64,000 nt of DNA from Halorhodospira abdelmalekii (GCF_016583625.1 NZ_NRRN01000005.1:1-64000), one strand, 5' to 3'; counted from the first letter of the stretch, positions 17,470 to 26,402 are shown. The notes: generated by a model from the sequence alone, not told the origin. Translations and numbers: made by a program.

Positions 17470-19199
17470 ACACGGAGAGCACCGTCATGGATTTGACCGC
17501 CGAGCGCACCCTGAGCCAGGCAGCACCCCATCCGGAAGGCCGTTTGGCGAGCCCTGCACCGCCCCAGTCGACCGCTACCGCTACCGCAATCCCTGCGCCT
17601 CAGGTGATGGCGCCAGCAGAGACGGCTACGGCCACAGCCACAACGATGGCCAAGGTGGAGCCGAGTGTGCCAGTCGCCACTGACTCAGTCGCCATTGACT
17701 CAGTCGCCACTGACCCAGTCGCCACTGACCCAGTCGCCAGTTACTCACGCCTCTGCGCCCTCGCCGCCATCGAGCCGGTCACCGGTACCCTCGAGATCGG
17801 CACCTTCAAAGACGCCACCGTCATGGCGGATATTCCGCTTGAGAGCCGGCTGACGGCGGCGCTGCACGTCTTTCTCGATCTCGCCGGAGAGAGTGCCTCG
17901 CCGGTCGAGCGCATCGATAAGAGTCTGCTCGATGAGTACATCGCCCGGATTGATGCGGCGGTCAGCGAACAGCTCGATGCAGTCTTCCACCACCCCGAGT
18001 TTCAGCGGATCGAGGCGGCGTGGCGCAGCCTGCGCTTTCTCGTCGAGCGCAGCGACCCGAAGGCCAACGTCAAGCTTGAACTGCTCGATCTCTCCAAGGC
18101 CGATCTGGTCGAGGAACTCGAGGATGTCACCGACATTACGCAGTCGGGTCTCTACCAGCACGTCTATGTGCAGGAGTACGACACCCCGGGCGGCGAGCCG
18201 GTCGCGGCGATGATCTCCGACTACGAGATCGGCTGCTCAGCGGCCGATATTACCCTGCTCAGCGAACTGTCGCGGATCGCCGCGGCGAGCCACTGCCCTT
18301 TTATCGCCGCCGCCGGGAAGTCGTTCTTCGGTAAGCCGTCGATCGACGAAGTGGTCAAGATCCCCGATATCTCCAGCTACCTCGATAAGGCCGAGTATGC
18401 GCGCTGGCGCGGATTCCGGGAGACCGCCGATGCGCGCTACGTCGGCTTGACCCTGCCGCGTTTCTTGCTGCGACTGCCCTACGGCGAGGACAACCCGGTG
18501 CGCAGCTTCGACTACACCGAGACGGTCAGCGGTCTCGATCACGAAAAGTACCTGTGGGGCAACGCCAGTTTCGCCTTCGCTGCGAACATGGCGCGCTCGT
18601 TTAAGGAGCACGGTTGGACCGTTAACATCCGCGGCCCCGAGGCCGGTGGGCGGCTTGAGCAGCTGCCGCTGCACCGCTTCGATCTAGGTCGTGGGACCCA
18701 AATCAAGATCCCGACCGAGGCGCTGATCTCCGAGAATAAAGAGCTCGAGCTGGCCGACGAGGGCTTTATCCCGCTGAGCTTCTATAAGAACAGTGACCAC
18801 GCTTGCTTCTTCTCGGCCAACTCGGCGCAGCGGCCGGCGCAGTTCGCCGATACGGTCGCGACGGCGAACGCCCGGATCAACGCCCGCCTGCCCTATATCT
18901 TTCTCGTCTCGCGGTTGGCGCACTACTTAAAGGTGCTCCAGCGCGAAAACATCGGCACGGCGAAGAGCCGTCAGGACCTGGAGCACGAGCTGAACGACTG
19001 GCTGCAGACCCTGGTCACCAAGATGCAGAACCCCGATCCGACTCTGGTGGCGACTCGGCCGCTTCGGGAAGGGATCGTCCAGGTCGAGGAGGTCGCGGAG
19101 AACCCAGGGTTCTTCCGGGTCAGCATGGCGGTGATGCCGCACTTTCAAATTGAGGGTATCGATCTGAAGCTCTCACTGGTTTCGCAGCTGCCGGCCTAA
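17466..19199 (+). CDS. tssC: Type VI secretion sheath protein TssC (VipB)
   Basis: 577-residue large sheath subunit TssC/VipB, typically about 495 residues. The conserved part begins near 95 (RLTAALHVFLDLAG region around 120) and includes HHPEFQRIEAAWRSLRFLVE, IGCSAADITLLSELSRIAA, LRLPYGED and the C-terminal FRVSMAVMPHFQIEGIDLKL. The extra N-terminus (about 1-95) is Ala/Thr/Val-rich and includes five 15-bp repeats encoding the pentapeptide VATD(S/P). The ATG at 17466 overlaps the tssB stop; the ATG at 17487 (MDLTAERTL) is an alternative start, and both include the repeat. Forms the contractile sheath with TssB, normally recycled by ClpV, which is not encoded in this window. Confidence 0.94.
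   Translation: MNTESTVMDLTAERTLSQAAPHPEGRLASPAPPQSTATATAIPAPQVMAPAETATATATTMAKVEPSVPVATDSVAIDSVATDPVATDPVASYSRLCALAAIEPVTGTLEIGTFKDATVMADIPLESRLTAALHVFLDLAGESASPVERIDKSLLDEYIARIDAAVSEQLDAVFHHPEFQRIEAAWRSLRFLVERSDPKANVKLELLDLSKADLVEELEDVTDITQSGLYQHVYVQEYDTPGGEPVAAMISDYEIGCSAADITLLSELSRIAAASHCPFIAAAGKSFFGKPSIDEVVKIPDISSYLDKAEYARWRGFRETADARYVGLTLPRFLLRLPYGEDNPVRSFDYTETVSGLDHEKYLWGNASFAFAANMARSFKEHGWTVNIRGPEAGGRLEQLPLHRFDLGRGTQIKIPTEALISENKELELADEGFIPLSFYKNSDHACFFSANSAQRPAQFADTVATANARINARLPYIFLVSRLAHYLKVLQRENIGTAKSRQDLEHELNDWLQTLVTKMQNPDPTLVATRPLREGIVQVEEVAENPGFFRVSMAVMPHFQIEGIDLKLSLVSQLPA
17671..17745. repeat. 15-bp tandem repeat (five copies) in tssC 5' region
   Basis: Five units of the type CAGTCGCCACTGACT, the last diverged. 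In frame (15 bp), encoding a Val-Ala-Thr-Asp type repeat. Slippage would change protein length but not frame. Confidence 0.9.
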
Positions 19200-19439
19200 C
19201 CGGCCGGTTGCTCGAAAGAGGCGAGATCCGGCGGCGGGCGAGGGCTTACGTTCTTTAGCCAGGGAGTGGCTGACTTTGGCCAGGGAGTGGCTTAAGAGAA
19301 GCTGGTACTGGAGCTGAAGCTGAAGCTGAAGCTGAGATTGAAGCCGGCCGCCGGTCTCGCTACACGAAGGCAACATCAATTGCGATGGAATCGCACCCAC
19401 GGAAAGCTCACGGAACGCACACGGAAGGAGCAGTAAAAA
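19200..19439. repeat. tssC-hcp intergenic region with short repeats
   Basis: 240 bp without a gene. It contains a 14-bp sequence GCCAGGGAGTGGCT twice (19258-19271 and 19279-19292) and a GCTGAA hexamer four times (19313-19336, last copy GCTGAG). The right end supplies the hcp RBS (AAGGAG). A separate hcp promoter is plausible here, since Hcp is needed in excess, but no convincing -35/-10 pair is seen. Confidence 0.7.
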
Positions 19440-19925
19440 ATGGCAATGCCTGCATATATGTGGCTCACGGACGATCAAGGCAACGAGATCGAGGGCTCGG
19501 TCAGCGTCATGGATCGTGAGGGCAGTATCGAAGTGCTCGGCTTCGAACACGAACTGCGCATCCCGACCGATAACGATACTGGGGCGCTGACCGGTACCCG
19601 CAAACACGAGGCGTTCGTCTTGACGAAGGCCTTCGATGCCTCCTCGCCCTACCTCTACAAGGCGTGCAGCAAGGGGCAGACGCTCGAGGAGCTGGTGCTG
19701 AGCTGGTATCAGATCGATGAGACCGGCAATGAAAAAGAGTACTTCCGCCACACCCTCAACGACGTCAAGATCACCTCGGTCAAGCCGGTGATGCACAACG
19801 TCAAGGAGTATGACAAGGAGCGTTTCCCGCACATGGAGCAAGTGGCGATCCGCTACGGGCGCATTACCTGGGCCTACATCGACGGCAACATCGAGTTCTC
19901 CGACTCGTGGACTGAAGGACGGTAA
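19440..19925 (+). CDS. hcp: Type VI secretion tube protein Hcp
   Basis: 161-residue Hcp, which stacks as hexameric rings to form the inner tube and is exported. Family hallmarks are MPAYMWLTDDQGNEIEGSV at the start, EVLGFEHEL, GTRKHEAFVLTKAFDASSPYL and a C-terminal ITWAYIDGNIEFSDSW. Length is standard. A strong AAGGAG lies 11 bp before the ATG, with an A-rich spacer, consistent with high expression. It sits between tssC and tssE, a common position. No C-terminal effector extension, so this is a structural Hcp. Confidence 0.97.
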   Translation: MAMPAYMWLTDDQGNEIEGSVSVMDREGSIEVLGFEHELRIPTDNDTGALTGTRKHEAFVLTKAFDASSPYLYKACSKGQTLEELVLSWYQIDETGNEKEYFRHTLNDVKITSVKPVMHNVKEYDKERFPHMEQVAIRYGRITWAYIDGNIEFSDSWTEGR

Positions 19926-19960
19926 GCGGTGCTGTAAAGCGGTGCTGTGGTGAGTTCCGC

Positions 19961-19995
19961 AACGCAACGCAACGCAACGCAATGCAACGCAATGC
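19961..19995. repeat. Pentanucleotide tandem repeat, hcp-tssE intergenic region
   Basis: Seven pentamers of the form AA(C/T)GC, the first four identical. The preceding stretch also holds a duplicated AAGCGGTGCTGT (from 19924). The whole 235-bp gap (19926-20160) lacks a gene, and its right end carries the tssE RBS CAAGGAGG. Confidence 0.9.
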
Positions 19996-20160
19996 AGCGG
20001 AGCGGAGCAGAGCCGCAAGGCCCGGCGGGTGGAAGGCCCGCACTCATGAAGGGGCTCTCGGCCGAAACAGCGGCGAGTGCAAGCAGCGAAGTAGCGGAGT
20101 AGCGCAGACAACGCGCAGATAGACAGCCAACGCCAAGGTTGCCAATGCCAAGGAGGCGCA

Positions 20161-20601
20161 ATGAGCGGAGCCGGATTGCTCGATATCTTTGAAACCGTCG
20201 ATCCTGATGAGCTGCCCGGTCTTGGGGCGAGCGTACACCACCACATTCAACGCCTGCTCAGCGCGCGGCGCGGCAGTCTGGTTCACATGCCGGAGTACGG
20301 TGTTGCGGCGCCGCCGGCGATTGATGCCGACTTCGATTACCGAGCGCCCTGGCTCGCAGCGCAGATTCAGGCGCTCATTTTGCGCTTTGAACCGCGGGTG
20401 CGCAGCGTTGAGGTGCTCGCTCGCATGCCGCGGGCGCGGGGGCAGCACGTCGTCGAGATCGTCGTAACCGCTGAGTTGTCCGACGACACCACCCTCGGAG
20501 CGTGCTTCGGCTTCTGCGGCAACGGCTCCGTGCAGGCGTTGAGCTCAACCGATCATGTAACCGCTCGTGACAACCGCAAAACCGCTGCGGAGGCGCACTA
20601 A
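20161..20601 (+). CDS. tssE: Type VI secretion baseplate protein TssE (gp25-like)
   Basis: 146-residue TssE, related to phage T4 gp25, a baseplate wedge component that starts sheath polymerisation. Typical features are LLDIFE near the N-terminus, VHHHIQRLLSARRGSLVHMPEYG (about 22-44; family pattern S....L..LLNTR.G......YGl) and the conserved E-P-R of RFEPRVRSVEVLA. RBS CAAGGAGGCGCA precedes the ATG. The stop abuts the tssF ATG (TAAATG), so tssE, tssF and tssG form one unit. Length matches the family. Confidence 0.93.
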   Translation: MSGAGLLDIFETVDPDELPGLGASVHHHIQRLLSARRGSLVHMPEYGVAAPPAIDADFDYRAPWLAAQIQALILRFEPRVRSVEVLARMPRARGQHVVEIVVTAELSDDTTLGACFGFCGNGSVQALSSTDHVTARDNRKTAAEAH

Positions 20602-22380
20602 ATGAGGATGCAAGAGGCCTTCGCGCAGGAGATGCGGCGGTTGATTGAGGGCGGGGCCGAGTTGGCTCGGGCCCACCCGGAGCAGGCGCGTATGCTCAAC
20701 CTTGATGAGGTGCACGATCGCGACCCCTACGTCGAGCGCCTCCTCGAAGGGGTCGCCTATCTGACGGCCGGAGTGCGTCAGGAGGTCGAACAGTCGCTAT
20801 CGGTGGTTCATGAGCAGCTCCTTGAGGAGATCGCCCCCGAGCTGATCGAGCCCTATCCGAGTACGACCGTCTTGCAAGTCGGGCTCGATCCTGAGCGGTT
20901 GGCCGAGGCCGAGGTGCCGCTCGGGGCACTGGCTTACTCTGAACCGATCGCGGCCGCCGGTGGGGTCAGGATCCCGTTTGCTACTCTGCGCCCGTTGCAT
21001 ATTCGTGCCTTGACGCTTGAGCAGTCGCGCTGGATTGACGTGCCGACCGGGGGGAGTTCACTGCACTTGCGCCTGCACGGCCACCCTAATCTCTTTGCCG
21101 AGCCGCAGGCGCTGCGCGAGCTTCCGCTGTGGATCGATGCGGAGCCGGCGCTGGCCGAGGCGCTGCGCGCTGCCTTGCTGCGTAAGGTCGAGCGGGTGAC
21201 TGTCCATCCGTTCCCGCTCCCTGGTCTGCGCGCTGGTTCGTTCGCTGAGGGCACGACCGGTGGTTACAGCGGTGCTGCTGGCCGCTTTGGCAGTCAGCAG
21301 CTGCACGTCGCCGCCCCTGTCACCGCCGCCCTGCCGTATGAGCGCGGTCAGCTGGCCGCTTCGCCGCTGGCCGAAAACCCCGCCCTGGGACGGCTGCAAG
21401 ATCTCTTTCACGCCAGCGAGCAGCTGCTCTTCGTCAACCTGAATGGACTCGAGACGCTCGACTATCCGAGCGCCTGCGCGGGGATTGAGATCGTCCTGGA
21501 CCTCGCCTGTGCTGCGCCCGTCGCCGCGGCGCAGCGCACCAATCTGCTGCGTTACGGCTGTGTGCCGGCGGTCAATCTGTGGCCGGTTGAGGCCGAACCG
21601 GTGCGCCTAGCCCCCGGGATGCGTTTGGCCCCGGTGCGCAGCCACGGCGATGGTCCTGGGGCGCGGGTCGTCCACCGTGTGATCTCGGTGCAGGGTCGTG
21701 ATGCCAACAGTGGGGCACAGCTTCCCTATACCCCGATCGCTTCATGGGGGTTGGGCGGGGCGAGTGAGGCGGCACTCTTTCGAGTGATGCGGCGCGATCG
21801 CGGCGGTGGTCTCGGCGAGCCGCTGATTGAGTTGCCGGCTGCCGCTGCGACGCAGACGCTCTCCTGCTCGGTGCTCTGCTCGCACGGCCCGCTACCGCGC
21901 CTGCATCTTGGGCGAGGGGAGGTGACAAGCTGGGGGCCGGGGGTCGCTGAAGGGGTGACGGTGACCAACTTGCGTCGGCCAACCCCCTTCTATCCGGCGC
22001 CGACCACAGCGGCGGAGGTCCAGGCCCTGGCTGTTTTGCTGCGGGCCGATTTGGAGCGATTGGCGAGCGGTTTGCACTTGCGCGGTCTGGTGGCACAGCT
22101 GCTGCGCAGTGCTAACGCCGCAGCGCGGGGGACAGTGGCCGCCTTAGGGGCGGCCGAGTGCGCACCGGTGAGTCGTTGGCGACGTGGGGTGCTGGAGCAG
22201 GGGGTGGTGGTGCGGCTGACCTACGATGAGCGCCAACTCGCCGATCCTTCACGGGTACTGCTGCTGGGTGAGCGGCTGCACGCCGTGCTCTGTGAGTGGG
22301 CCCCGCTCGGTCGCTACGTCGAGTTGCAGCTGATCGGTTCCCCGAGCGGCGAGGCGGAGTGCTGGACCGATGCCGGGTGA
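20602..22380 (+). CDS. tssF: Type VI secretion baseplate protein TssF
   Basis: 592-residue TssF, the main wedge protein of the T6SS baseplate, interacting with TssG, TssE and TssK. Signatures include the start MQEAFAQEMRRLIEGGAELARAHP, DPYVERLLEGVAYLTA and PYPSTTVLQ, and the internal LAENPALGRLQDLFHASEQLLFVNL. It may start at 20602 or at the ATG six bases later; the second fits the common M-x-x-x-F start. Length is standard (about 590-620). The stop lies inside the start of tssG (11-bp overlap), indicating coupled translation. Confidence 0.94.
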   Translation: MRMQEAFAQEMRRLIEGGAELARAHPEQARMLNLDEVHDRDPYVERLLEGVAYLTAGVRQEVEQSLSVVHEQLLEEIAPELIEPYPSTTVLQVGLDPERLAEAEVPLGALAYSEPIAAAGGVRIPFATLRPLHIRALTLEQSRWIDVPTGGSSLHLRLHGHPNLFAEPQALRELPLWIDAEPALAEALRAALLRKVERVTVHPFPLPGLRAGSFAEGTTGGYSGAAGRFGSQQLHVAAPVTAALPYERGQLAASPLAENPALGRLQDLFHASEQLLFVNLNGLETLDYPSACAGIEIVLDLACAAPVAAAQRTNLLRYGCVPAVNLWPVEAEPVRLAPGMRLAPVRSHGDGPGARVVHRVISVQGRDANSGAQLPYTPIASWGLGGASEAALFRVMRRDRGGGLGEPLIELPAAAATQTLSCSVLCSHGPLPRLHLGRGEVTSWGPGVAEGVTVTNLRRPTPFYPAPTTAAEVQALAVLLRADLERLASGLHLRGLVAQLLRSANAAARGTVAALGAAECAPVSRWRRGVLEQGVVVRLTYDERQLADPSRVLLLGERLHAVLCEWAPLGRYVELQLIGSPSGEAECWTDAG

Positions 22381-23965
22381 ACACTTGGAAATAGCACACC
22401 TGCACCCCGTGCAGGAGGTCGTCGGAGCGATGACAGGTGAGCGTGGGGAAGAGTCGAACCTCTTGGGGGGTGGTGCTGTTCTGGGGAGTCGATCGGTCAC
22501 TGCGGCAGTGACCGGCACCGGCACCGGCACCGGCACCGACATCAGCATTGGCACCGAGAGTGGCGATGCGCTGGTGGTCGGACAGGCGCTCCGGCCTGAG
22601 GTCATCTATCCGGTGCTATCTTCCGATGCTGCGGTACCTACGATGACCTCTTCGAGCGCTGTACCAGCGTCTCCTGAGTTGGCCGCGCTTTTACCGGCCC
22701 TATTGGGCGTGAGCGCTGATGCGGATGCGGGCGCCGGTGTCAACGCCGCTGGTGGTGTCGCCCTCGGCTCAGATCCCGGCCCTCTGCCGTCGGCCCTGCA
22801 GCTTGAGACGTTGCGGGCGCAGGTGCGCCTCTTCGAGGATGCTGGCGTCTCCTATCGGGTGCAGCCGAGTCCGCTGCTCAGCTTCCCCGCCGGCGAAGTT
22901 CGCCGCACGAGCCTGATGCCGGCAACGGCTGCCACAGCCGCTCGTTGGCGCTTGGAAGTGAACTGTTTCGCGCTTTGTGGCAGCGACTCTCCACTGCCGC
23001 ACTATTGGTTAGAACGGGCGCTGAGCGACGATCCGACCGGAGCTGCGGTGCGCGATCTGCTCTATTGGCTCAATGATGCAGTCTATGCTGCCTTGATCAC
23101 CACTTGGCGGGCGGTCGATCAACGGCCCACGCTGGGCGCTTCAGGCGCTTCAGGCGCTTCAGGCGCTTCAGGCGCTTCAGGCGCTTCAGGCGCACCAGGC
23201 GCACCAGGCGCATCCAGCGCACTCGGCGCATTAGGTACGGTGACAGCACCGCAGCCGCCGTGGATGCGAGCCCTGGCCACCTTGGGTGGCTCCCTCGGTG
23301 CGGTTCCGGAGGCCCCCGGAGGGCTCGATCTCTTCCACCAGCGGCGGCCAACCGCCGCCGGTCTGCGCCGTCTGGTACAGCGGTTGAGTGGGGTGTTGGA
23401 TGTCACCGTAACGGGGTGCAGCGTTCAGCGCCAGGCGGTGCCTTCAGTGCCTGCAAATGCCTCTGGAGGCCGGCCTGATCGGCGTGGAATCACGTCCAGA
23501 GGCGATCGAGCGGGATCACGCCCAGGTGTGCAGACGGCCCTGGGTGCGCGTAGGGTGCTTGGTGCGCAGACGGGCCTCACCCTCGGTGAGGACTTCGCCT
23601 TGGGGGAGCACGTCGCGGTTGCCGGCGGGTATCCGCGGATCGACGTGAGACTGCCCGATCCGGCAGCGCTGGCGATGCTCCATCCGCAAGGGACGCCGTT
23701 TCAGCGCTTACGGTACGGCCTGCGTCGCTATCTGGGGGCGACGAACGCAGTCGAATATGTTGCCAGAGCACCAGCGGGGCCTTGTCGGCGCTGGCGCCTA
23801 GGGGATTCTCCGGATACACCTGCTTCGGATACATCAAGCGCAGTTGCCGGTGCATCAATCGGGCTCGGCTTTACGACCTGTCTCGGTGAGCGTAGCGGCG
23901 CCGTCTATCGACGCGCTTTGATCCGTACCCAATTTTTGCCCTCCGGGACGCTGTCACACTGCTGA
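22370..23965 (+). CDS. tssG: Type VI secretion baseplate protein TssG, repeat-expanded
   Basis: 531-residue TssG (family about 300-350), which joins two TssF copies in the baseplate. Recognisable parts are LETLRAQVRLFEDAG...LLSFPAGEVRR (about 145-185), YWLNDAVYAALITTWR (near 225-240), GEDFALGEHVAVAGGYPRIDV (near 405) and LGFTTCLG near the end. Between them lie long low-complexity inserts: (TG)n near 45-60, a GAS tripeptide repeat (about 256-279) and a Ser/Arg/Gly-rich stretch. The first 130 residues resemble nothing in typical TssG. The last dozen codons (from about 23926) run into a dispersed repeat element, so the C-terminus may be element-derived. Whether such an expanded protein functions is unknown; the frame is open throughout. 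Confidence 0.85.
   Translation: MPGEHLEIAHLHPVQEVVGAMTGERGEESNLLGGGAVLGSRSVTAAVTGTGTGTGTDISIGTESGDALVVGQALRPEVIYPVLSSDAAVPTMTSSSAVPASPELAALLPALLGVSADADAGAGVNAAGGVALGSDPGPLPSALQLETLRAQVRLFEDAGVSYRVQPSPLLSFPAGEVRRTSLMPATAATAARWRLEVNCFALCGSDSPLPHYWLERALSDDPTGAAVRDLLYWLNDAVYAALITTWRAVDQRPTLGASGASGASGASGASGASGAPGAPGASSALGALGTVTAPQPPWMRALATLGGSLGAVPEAPGGLDLFHQRRPTAAGLRRLVQRLSGVLDVTVTGCSVQRQAVPSVPANASGGRPDRRGITSRGDRAGSRPGVQTALGARRVLGAQTGLTLGEDFALGEHVAVAGGYPRIDVRLPDPAALAMLHPQGTPFQRLRYGLRRYLGATNAVEYVARAPAGPCRRWRLGDSPDTPASDTSSAVAGASIGLGFTTCLGERSGAVYRRALIRTQFLPSGTLSHC
23135..23206. repeat. 9-bp tandem repeat in tssG
   Basis: Six identical units GGCGCTTCA (23135-23188) followed by two GGCGCACCA. In frame, encoding Gly-Ala-Ser x6 and Gly-Ala-Pro x2. 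The identical units suggest recent expansion. A smaller ACCGGC repeat (22511-22534, four copies) lies near the 5' end of the same gene. Confidence 0.95.
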
Positions 23966-24057
23966 AGCATGGCAATGGTCGAGCGCTTTCCCCGGGAACG
24001 CCGACGTCCCCGTCGGCAGAAATTGAGAGGAATGCCGGCGAGGACGCCGGCGCTCCT
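23926..24057 (+). repeat. Dispersed inverted-repeat element, copy 1
   Basis: About 130 bp similar (roughly 80 percent by eye) to the reverse complement of 31741-31872. It contains the landmark GGGAACGCCGACGTCCCCG and the mirrored GGCGAGGACGCCGGCGCTCC, which form a strong hairpin around a short AT-richer centre (about 24018-24030). It overlaps the last codons of tssG and occupies the tssG-vgrG gap. Being a strong hairpin behind tssG, it may also slow transcription or protect the mRNA 3' end. Confidence 0.75.
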
Positions 24058-24113
24058 GCTAGTATCAACGGCTGCATTAAGAATGCCTCTCGAATCACAA
24101 GGAGTCACACCCC

Positions 24114-26402
24114 ATGGATCTGGGTCTTGCATCGCCTATCGCACCTGCCGCGCCTACTACACCCACCGCTTTCAATGCCCTCACCGCCCCTCACGAGCAC
24201 CGACGCTTTCGCATCCAGCTCCCCGGCGTGCCGCCCGATCATGTCGAGGTCGAGCTGTTTGCCGGCGAGGCCGGGTTCGATCTCGACGCCTGCTATCGGG
24301 TGCGGATCGCCAGTAACCACCTGCTCGACCCGAGTGGGTGGCTAGGGCAGAGGGCCAGCCTTGCGGTCGCTTTAGCGCCGCAGCCGTCCGTCATTCACGG
24401 TCTCATCACCGCCTGTACCGAGGTTGCACAGCCGACCGCTCTGAGTTGTTTGGAGTTGCAGCTGCGCTCGCCGTTGTACGCGCTCTGCGGTCACTTTCCT
24501 CAGCGCGTGCTGCGCAACGCCACGGCCAGTGAAGCGGCACGCCAGCTGCTCACCGAACGGCTGCCGTCGTGGGCAGAGGTCGTCAGCGTGGTCACGGGCG
24601 AGGAGCGGCGACGACCGCTCTCAATCCAGAGCCACGAAAGCGACTGGGAACTGCTGCAGCGGCTCCTTGCGCAGGCCGGCCTATGGTTGCTGCTGCGGCA
24701 GCAGGAGGAGGGGGTCAGCGTGGTGCTTGGTGACGATCTCACTGCGTTGGAGGGTGGCACGGTGGCGCTGTCGTACCATCGCCACAGCGGTCAAGTGCAA
24801 GGGGTCGGAAAGAGTGTTTATGCACTGCGGCGCTGGAGTGCACTGGCGGTGACGGGCGATGCACCGCAGACGCTAGGCGGCGTCGAGATCGAGACCAACT
24901 GCTGTTTGGCACCGGGCATGATCTTGCAGTTGACCGATCATCCAGATCCGTCGCTCAACGACTCCTACCGCGTCCTTCACGTCGCGCAGTCCGGGGATCA
25001 GGCGGCCGCCATGCACGGCGGTACCGGTTGTGGACGAGCGAGTTTTGTCTGTCGCGCGCAGTTGCTGCCGGTCTTTGCCGGCGAATCGGCGCTGGCGGTG
25101 ATGGCTCTGCTGCCGTCGCTCCGGAGAGGTTTTGGTCCGGGGCTGAATCCGGGGGTGGACCCAGAGCAGGAGTGGCGAGCCTCTTTTGTGGCGGCTCCAA
25201 GGCGCGGGGCGCACTACGCACCTCCGGTACAGGGTGGCTTGATGCTGGCCGAGATCGAGGGGACGACCCCCGGGCAAGCCCATCTCGATCGCAGTGGTGC
25301 CTATCGGCTGCGTTTTGCCTTGGACGGCAGCGACGCTTCGCCCGCTACTGCCAGTCCCCCGGTGCCGTCGCTGCAGCCGTACGGCGGACGCGGCTACGGG
25401 ATGCACTGGCCGTTGCTGCCGCGAACCCAGGTCGCAGTCGCCGGCCTTGACGGGGATGCCGAACAGCCGGTGGTCCTCGGGGCTCTCGGCAGTGAACAGC
25501 AGCCGCTACCGGTCACCGGCCTCAATCCCTACGAGCACCTGTTATGTACCCCGGCTGGGCATCGGCTCAGCTGCGACGATCGACCGGGCGGCGAGCGGCT
25601 ACATCTGGTTGCCGCGGCGAGCGCCGGGGAGCTGCTGATGGAGGCCGGTGGTGCGGGTGGCGATTTGAGTGAGGTTGCTGGGGAGGCGATCGCTGCAGAG
25701 GTGGTAGAGAGGCCAGTCGGTAAGGTGGGCGGCGAGGACAACGCGGAGGGCGAGATAGGCAGTAAGACGGGCACCCAGACGGGCGCTAAGAGCGGTGACA
25801 CAGCCGCCAAGACCGAGAATCAAACAGGGCGTGCGGGCGCGTCCGCTACGGGGTCGTCCGCTACGGGATCGGCAGCGCGGTTGGTGCTGCGCGCCCCGCA
25901 GGGTGATCTAGCACTCAGCTGTGGCGGTTCGCTGGCGGTGGTGTGTGGCGCTGATCGACGGCTCGATGTTGCTGGCAGCTACACGGCACAGATCGGTGGC
26001 GATTACTCGGTCGAGGTCGGTGGTGGTGCGTTGTCGTGGCAGGCGGCCGGCGATTGGCAGGTGACGACGACAGCGGGTGATTTGACGTGGCAGACCGCTG
26101 CGGGTGCAGCGACGCTGTCAGCCGCGACAACCGTGAACGTCGAGGCCGGTCAGGGCGTGAGTCTGCAAAGCGCAGCAGGCGATCTCGCGATTACCGCGGC
26201 GGATGGCGATCTGTCGCTGCGCGCCGCGCACGATGTGGCGGTGATCAGTGATGGCGACGGAGTGTTGACGATCGGCAATGCCCACGGCGGTATCTATATC
26301 GGGGCCGACGGTGAGATACGGATCAGCGGCCTCGAAGTGACGCTGAGCGCTCAGCAGCAGATCGTGCTGCAGGCCGACGAAATTGTGGAGAACGGGGCGT
26401 GA
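24114..26402 (+). CDS. vgrG: VgrG-type spike protein (first)
   Basis: 762-residue VgrG, the trimeric needle tip carried on the Hcp tube (gp27/gp5-like). N-terminal gp27-like region: HRRFRIQLPGVPPDHVEVEL, ARQLLTERLPSW, SIQSHESDWELLQRLLAQAGLW (family pattern Y.ESD..Fl.RL....G). Then the OB-fold region PYGGRGYGMHWPLLPRTQVAV (about 422-442) and LDGDAEQPVVLGAL. The C-terminal beta-helix part (about 590-755) has repeating short strands. A Gly/Thr/Asp/Lys-rich linker (about 515-585, e.g. GSKTGTQTGAKSGDT) interrupts the domains. No effector domain follows the beta-helix. RBS AAGGAG 9 bp before the ATG. Overlaps the next vgrG by GTGA. Confidence 0.92.
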   Translation: MDLGLASPIAPAAPTTPTAFNALTAPHEHRRFRIQLPGVPPDHVEVELFAGEAGFDLDACYRVRIASNHLLDPSGWLGQRASLAVALAPQPSVIHGLITACTEVAQPTALSCLELQLRSPLYALCGHFPQRVLRNATASEAARQLLTERLPSWAEVVSVVTGEERRRPLSIQSHESDWELLQRLLAQAGLWLLLRQQEEGVSVVLGDDLTALEGGTVALSYHRHSGQVQGVGKSVYALRRWSALAVTGDAPQTLGGVEIETNCCLAPGMILQLTDHPDPSLNDSYRVLHVAQSGDQAAAMHGGTGCGRASFVCRAQLLPVFAGESALAVMALLPSLRRGFGPGLNPGVDPEQEWRASFVAAPRRGAHYAPPVQGGLMLAEIEGTTPGQAHLDRSGAYRLRFALDGSDASPATASPPVPSLQPYGGRGYGMHWPLLPRTQVAVAGLDGDAEQPVVLGALGSEQQPLPVTGLNPYEHLLCTPAGHRLSCDDRPGGERLHLVAAASAGELLMEAGGAGGDLSEVAGEAIAAEVVERPVGKVGGEDNAEGEIGSKTGTQTGAKSGDTAAKTENQTGRAGASATGSSATGSAARLVLRAPQGDLALSCGGSLAVVCGADRRLDVAGSYTAQIGGDYSVEVGGGALSWQAAGDWQVTTTAGDLTWQTAAGAATLSAATTVNVEAGQGVSLQSAAGDLAITAADGDLSLRAAHDVAVISDGDGVLTIGNAHGGIYIGADGEIRISGLEVTLSAQQQIVLQADEIVENGA

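Noticed and set aside
16657-23206. CRISPR array
   Set aside because: The repeats are directly adjacent, short and without unique spacers, and no cas gene is present.
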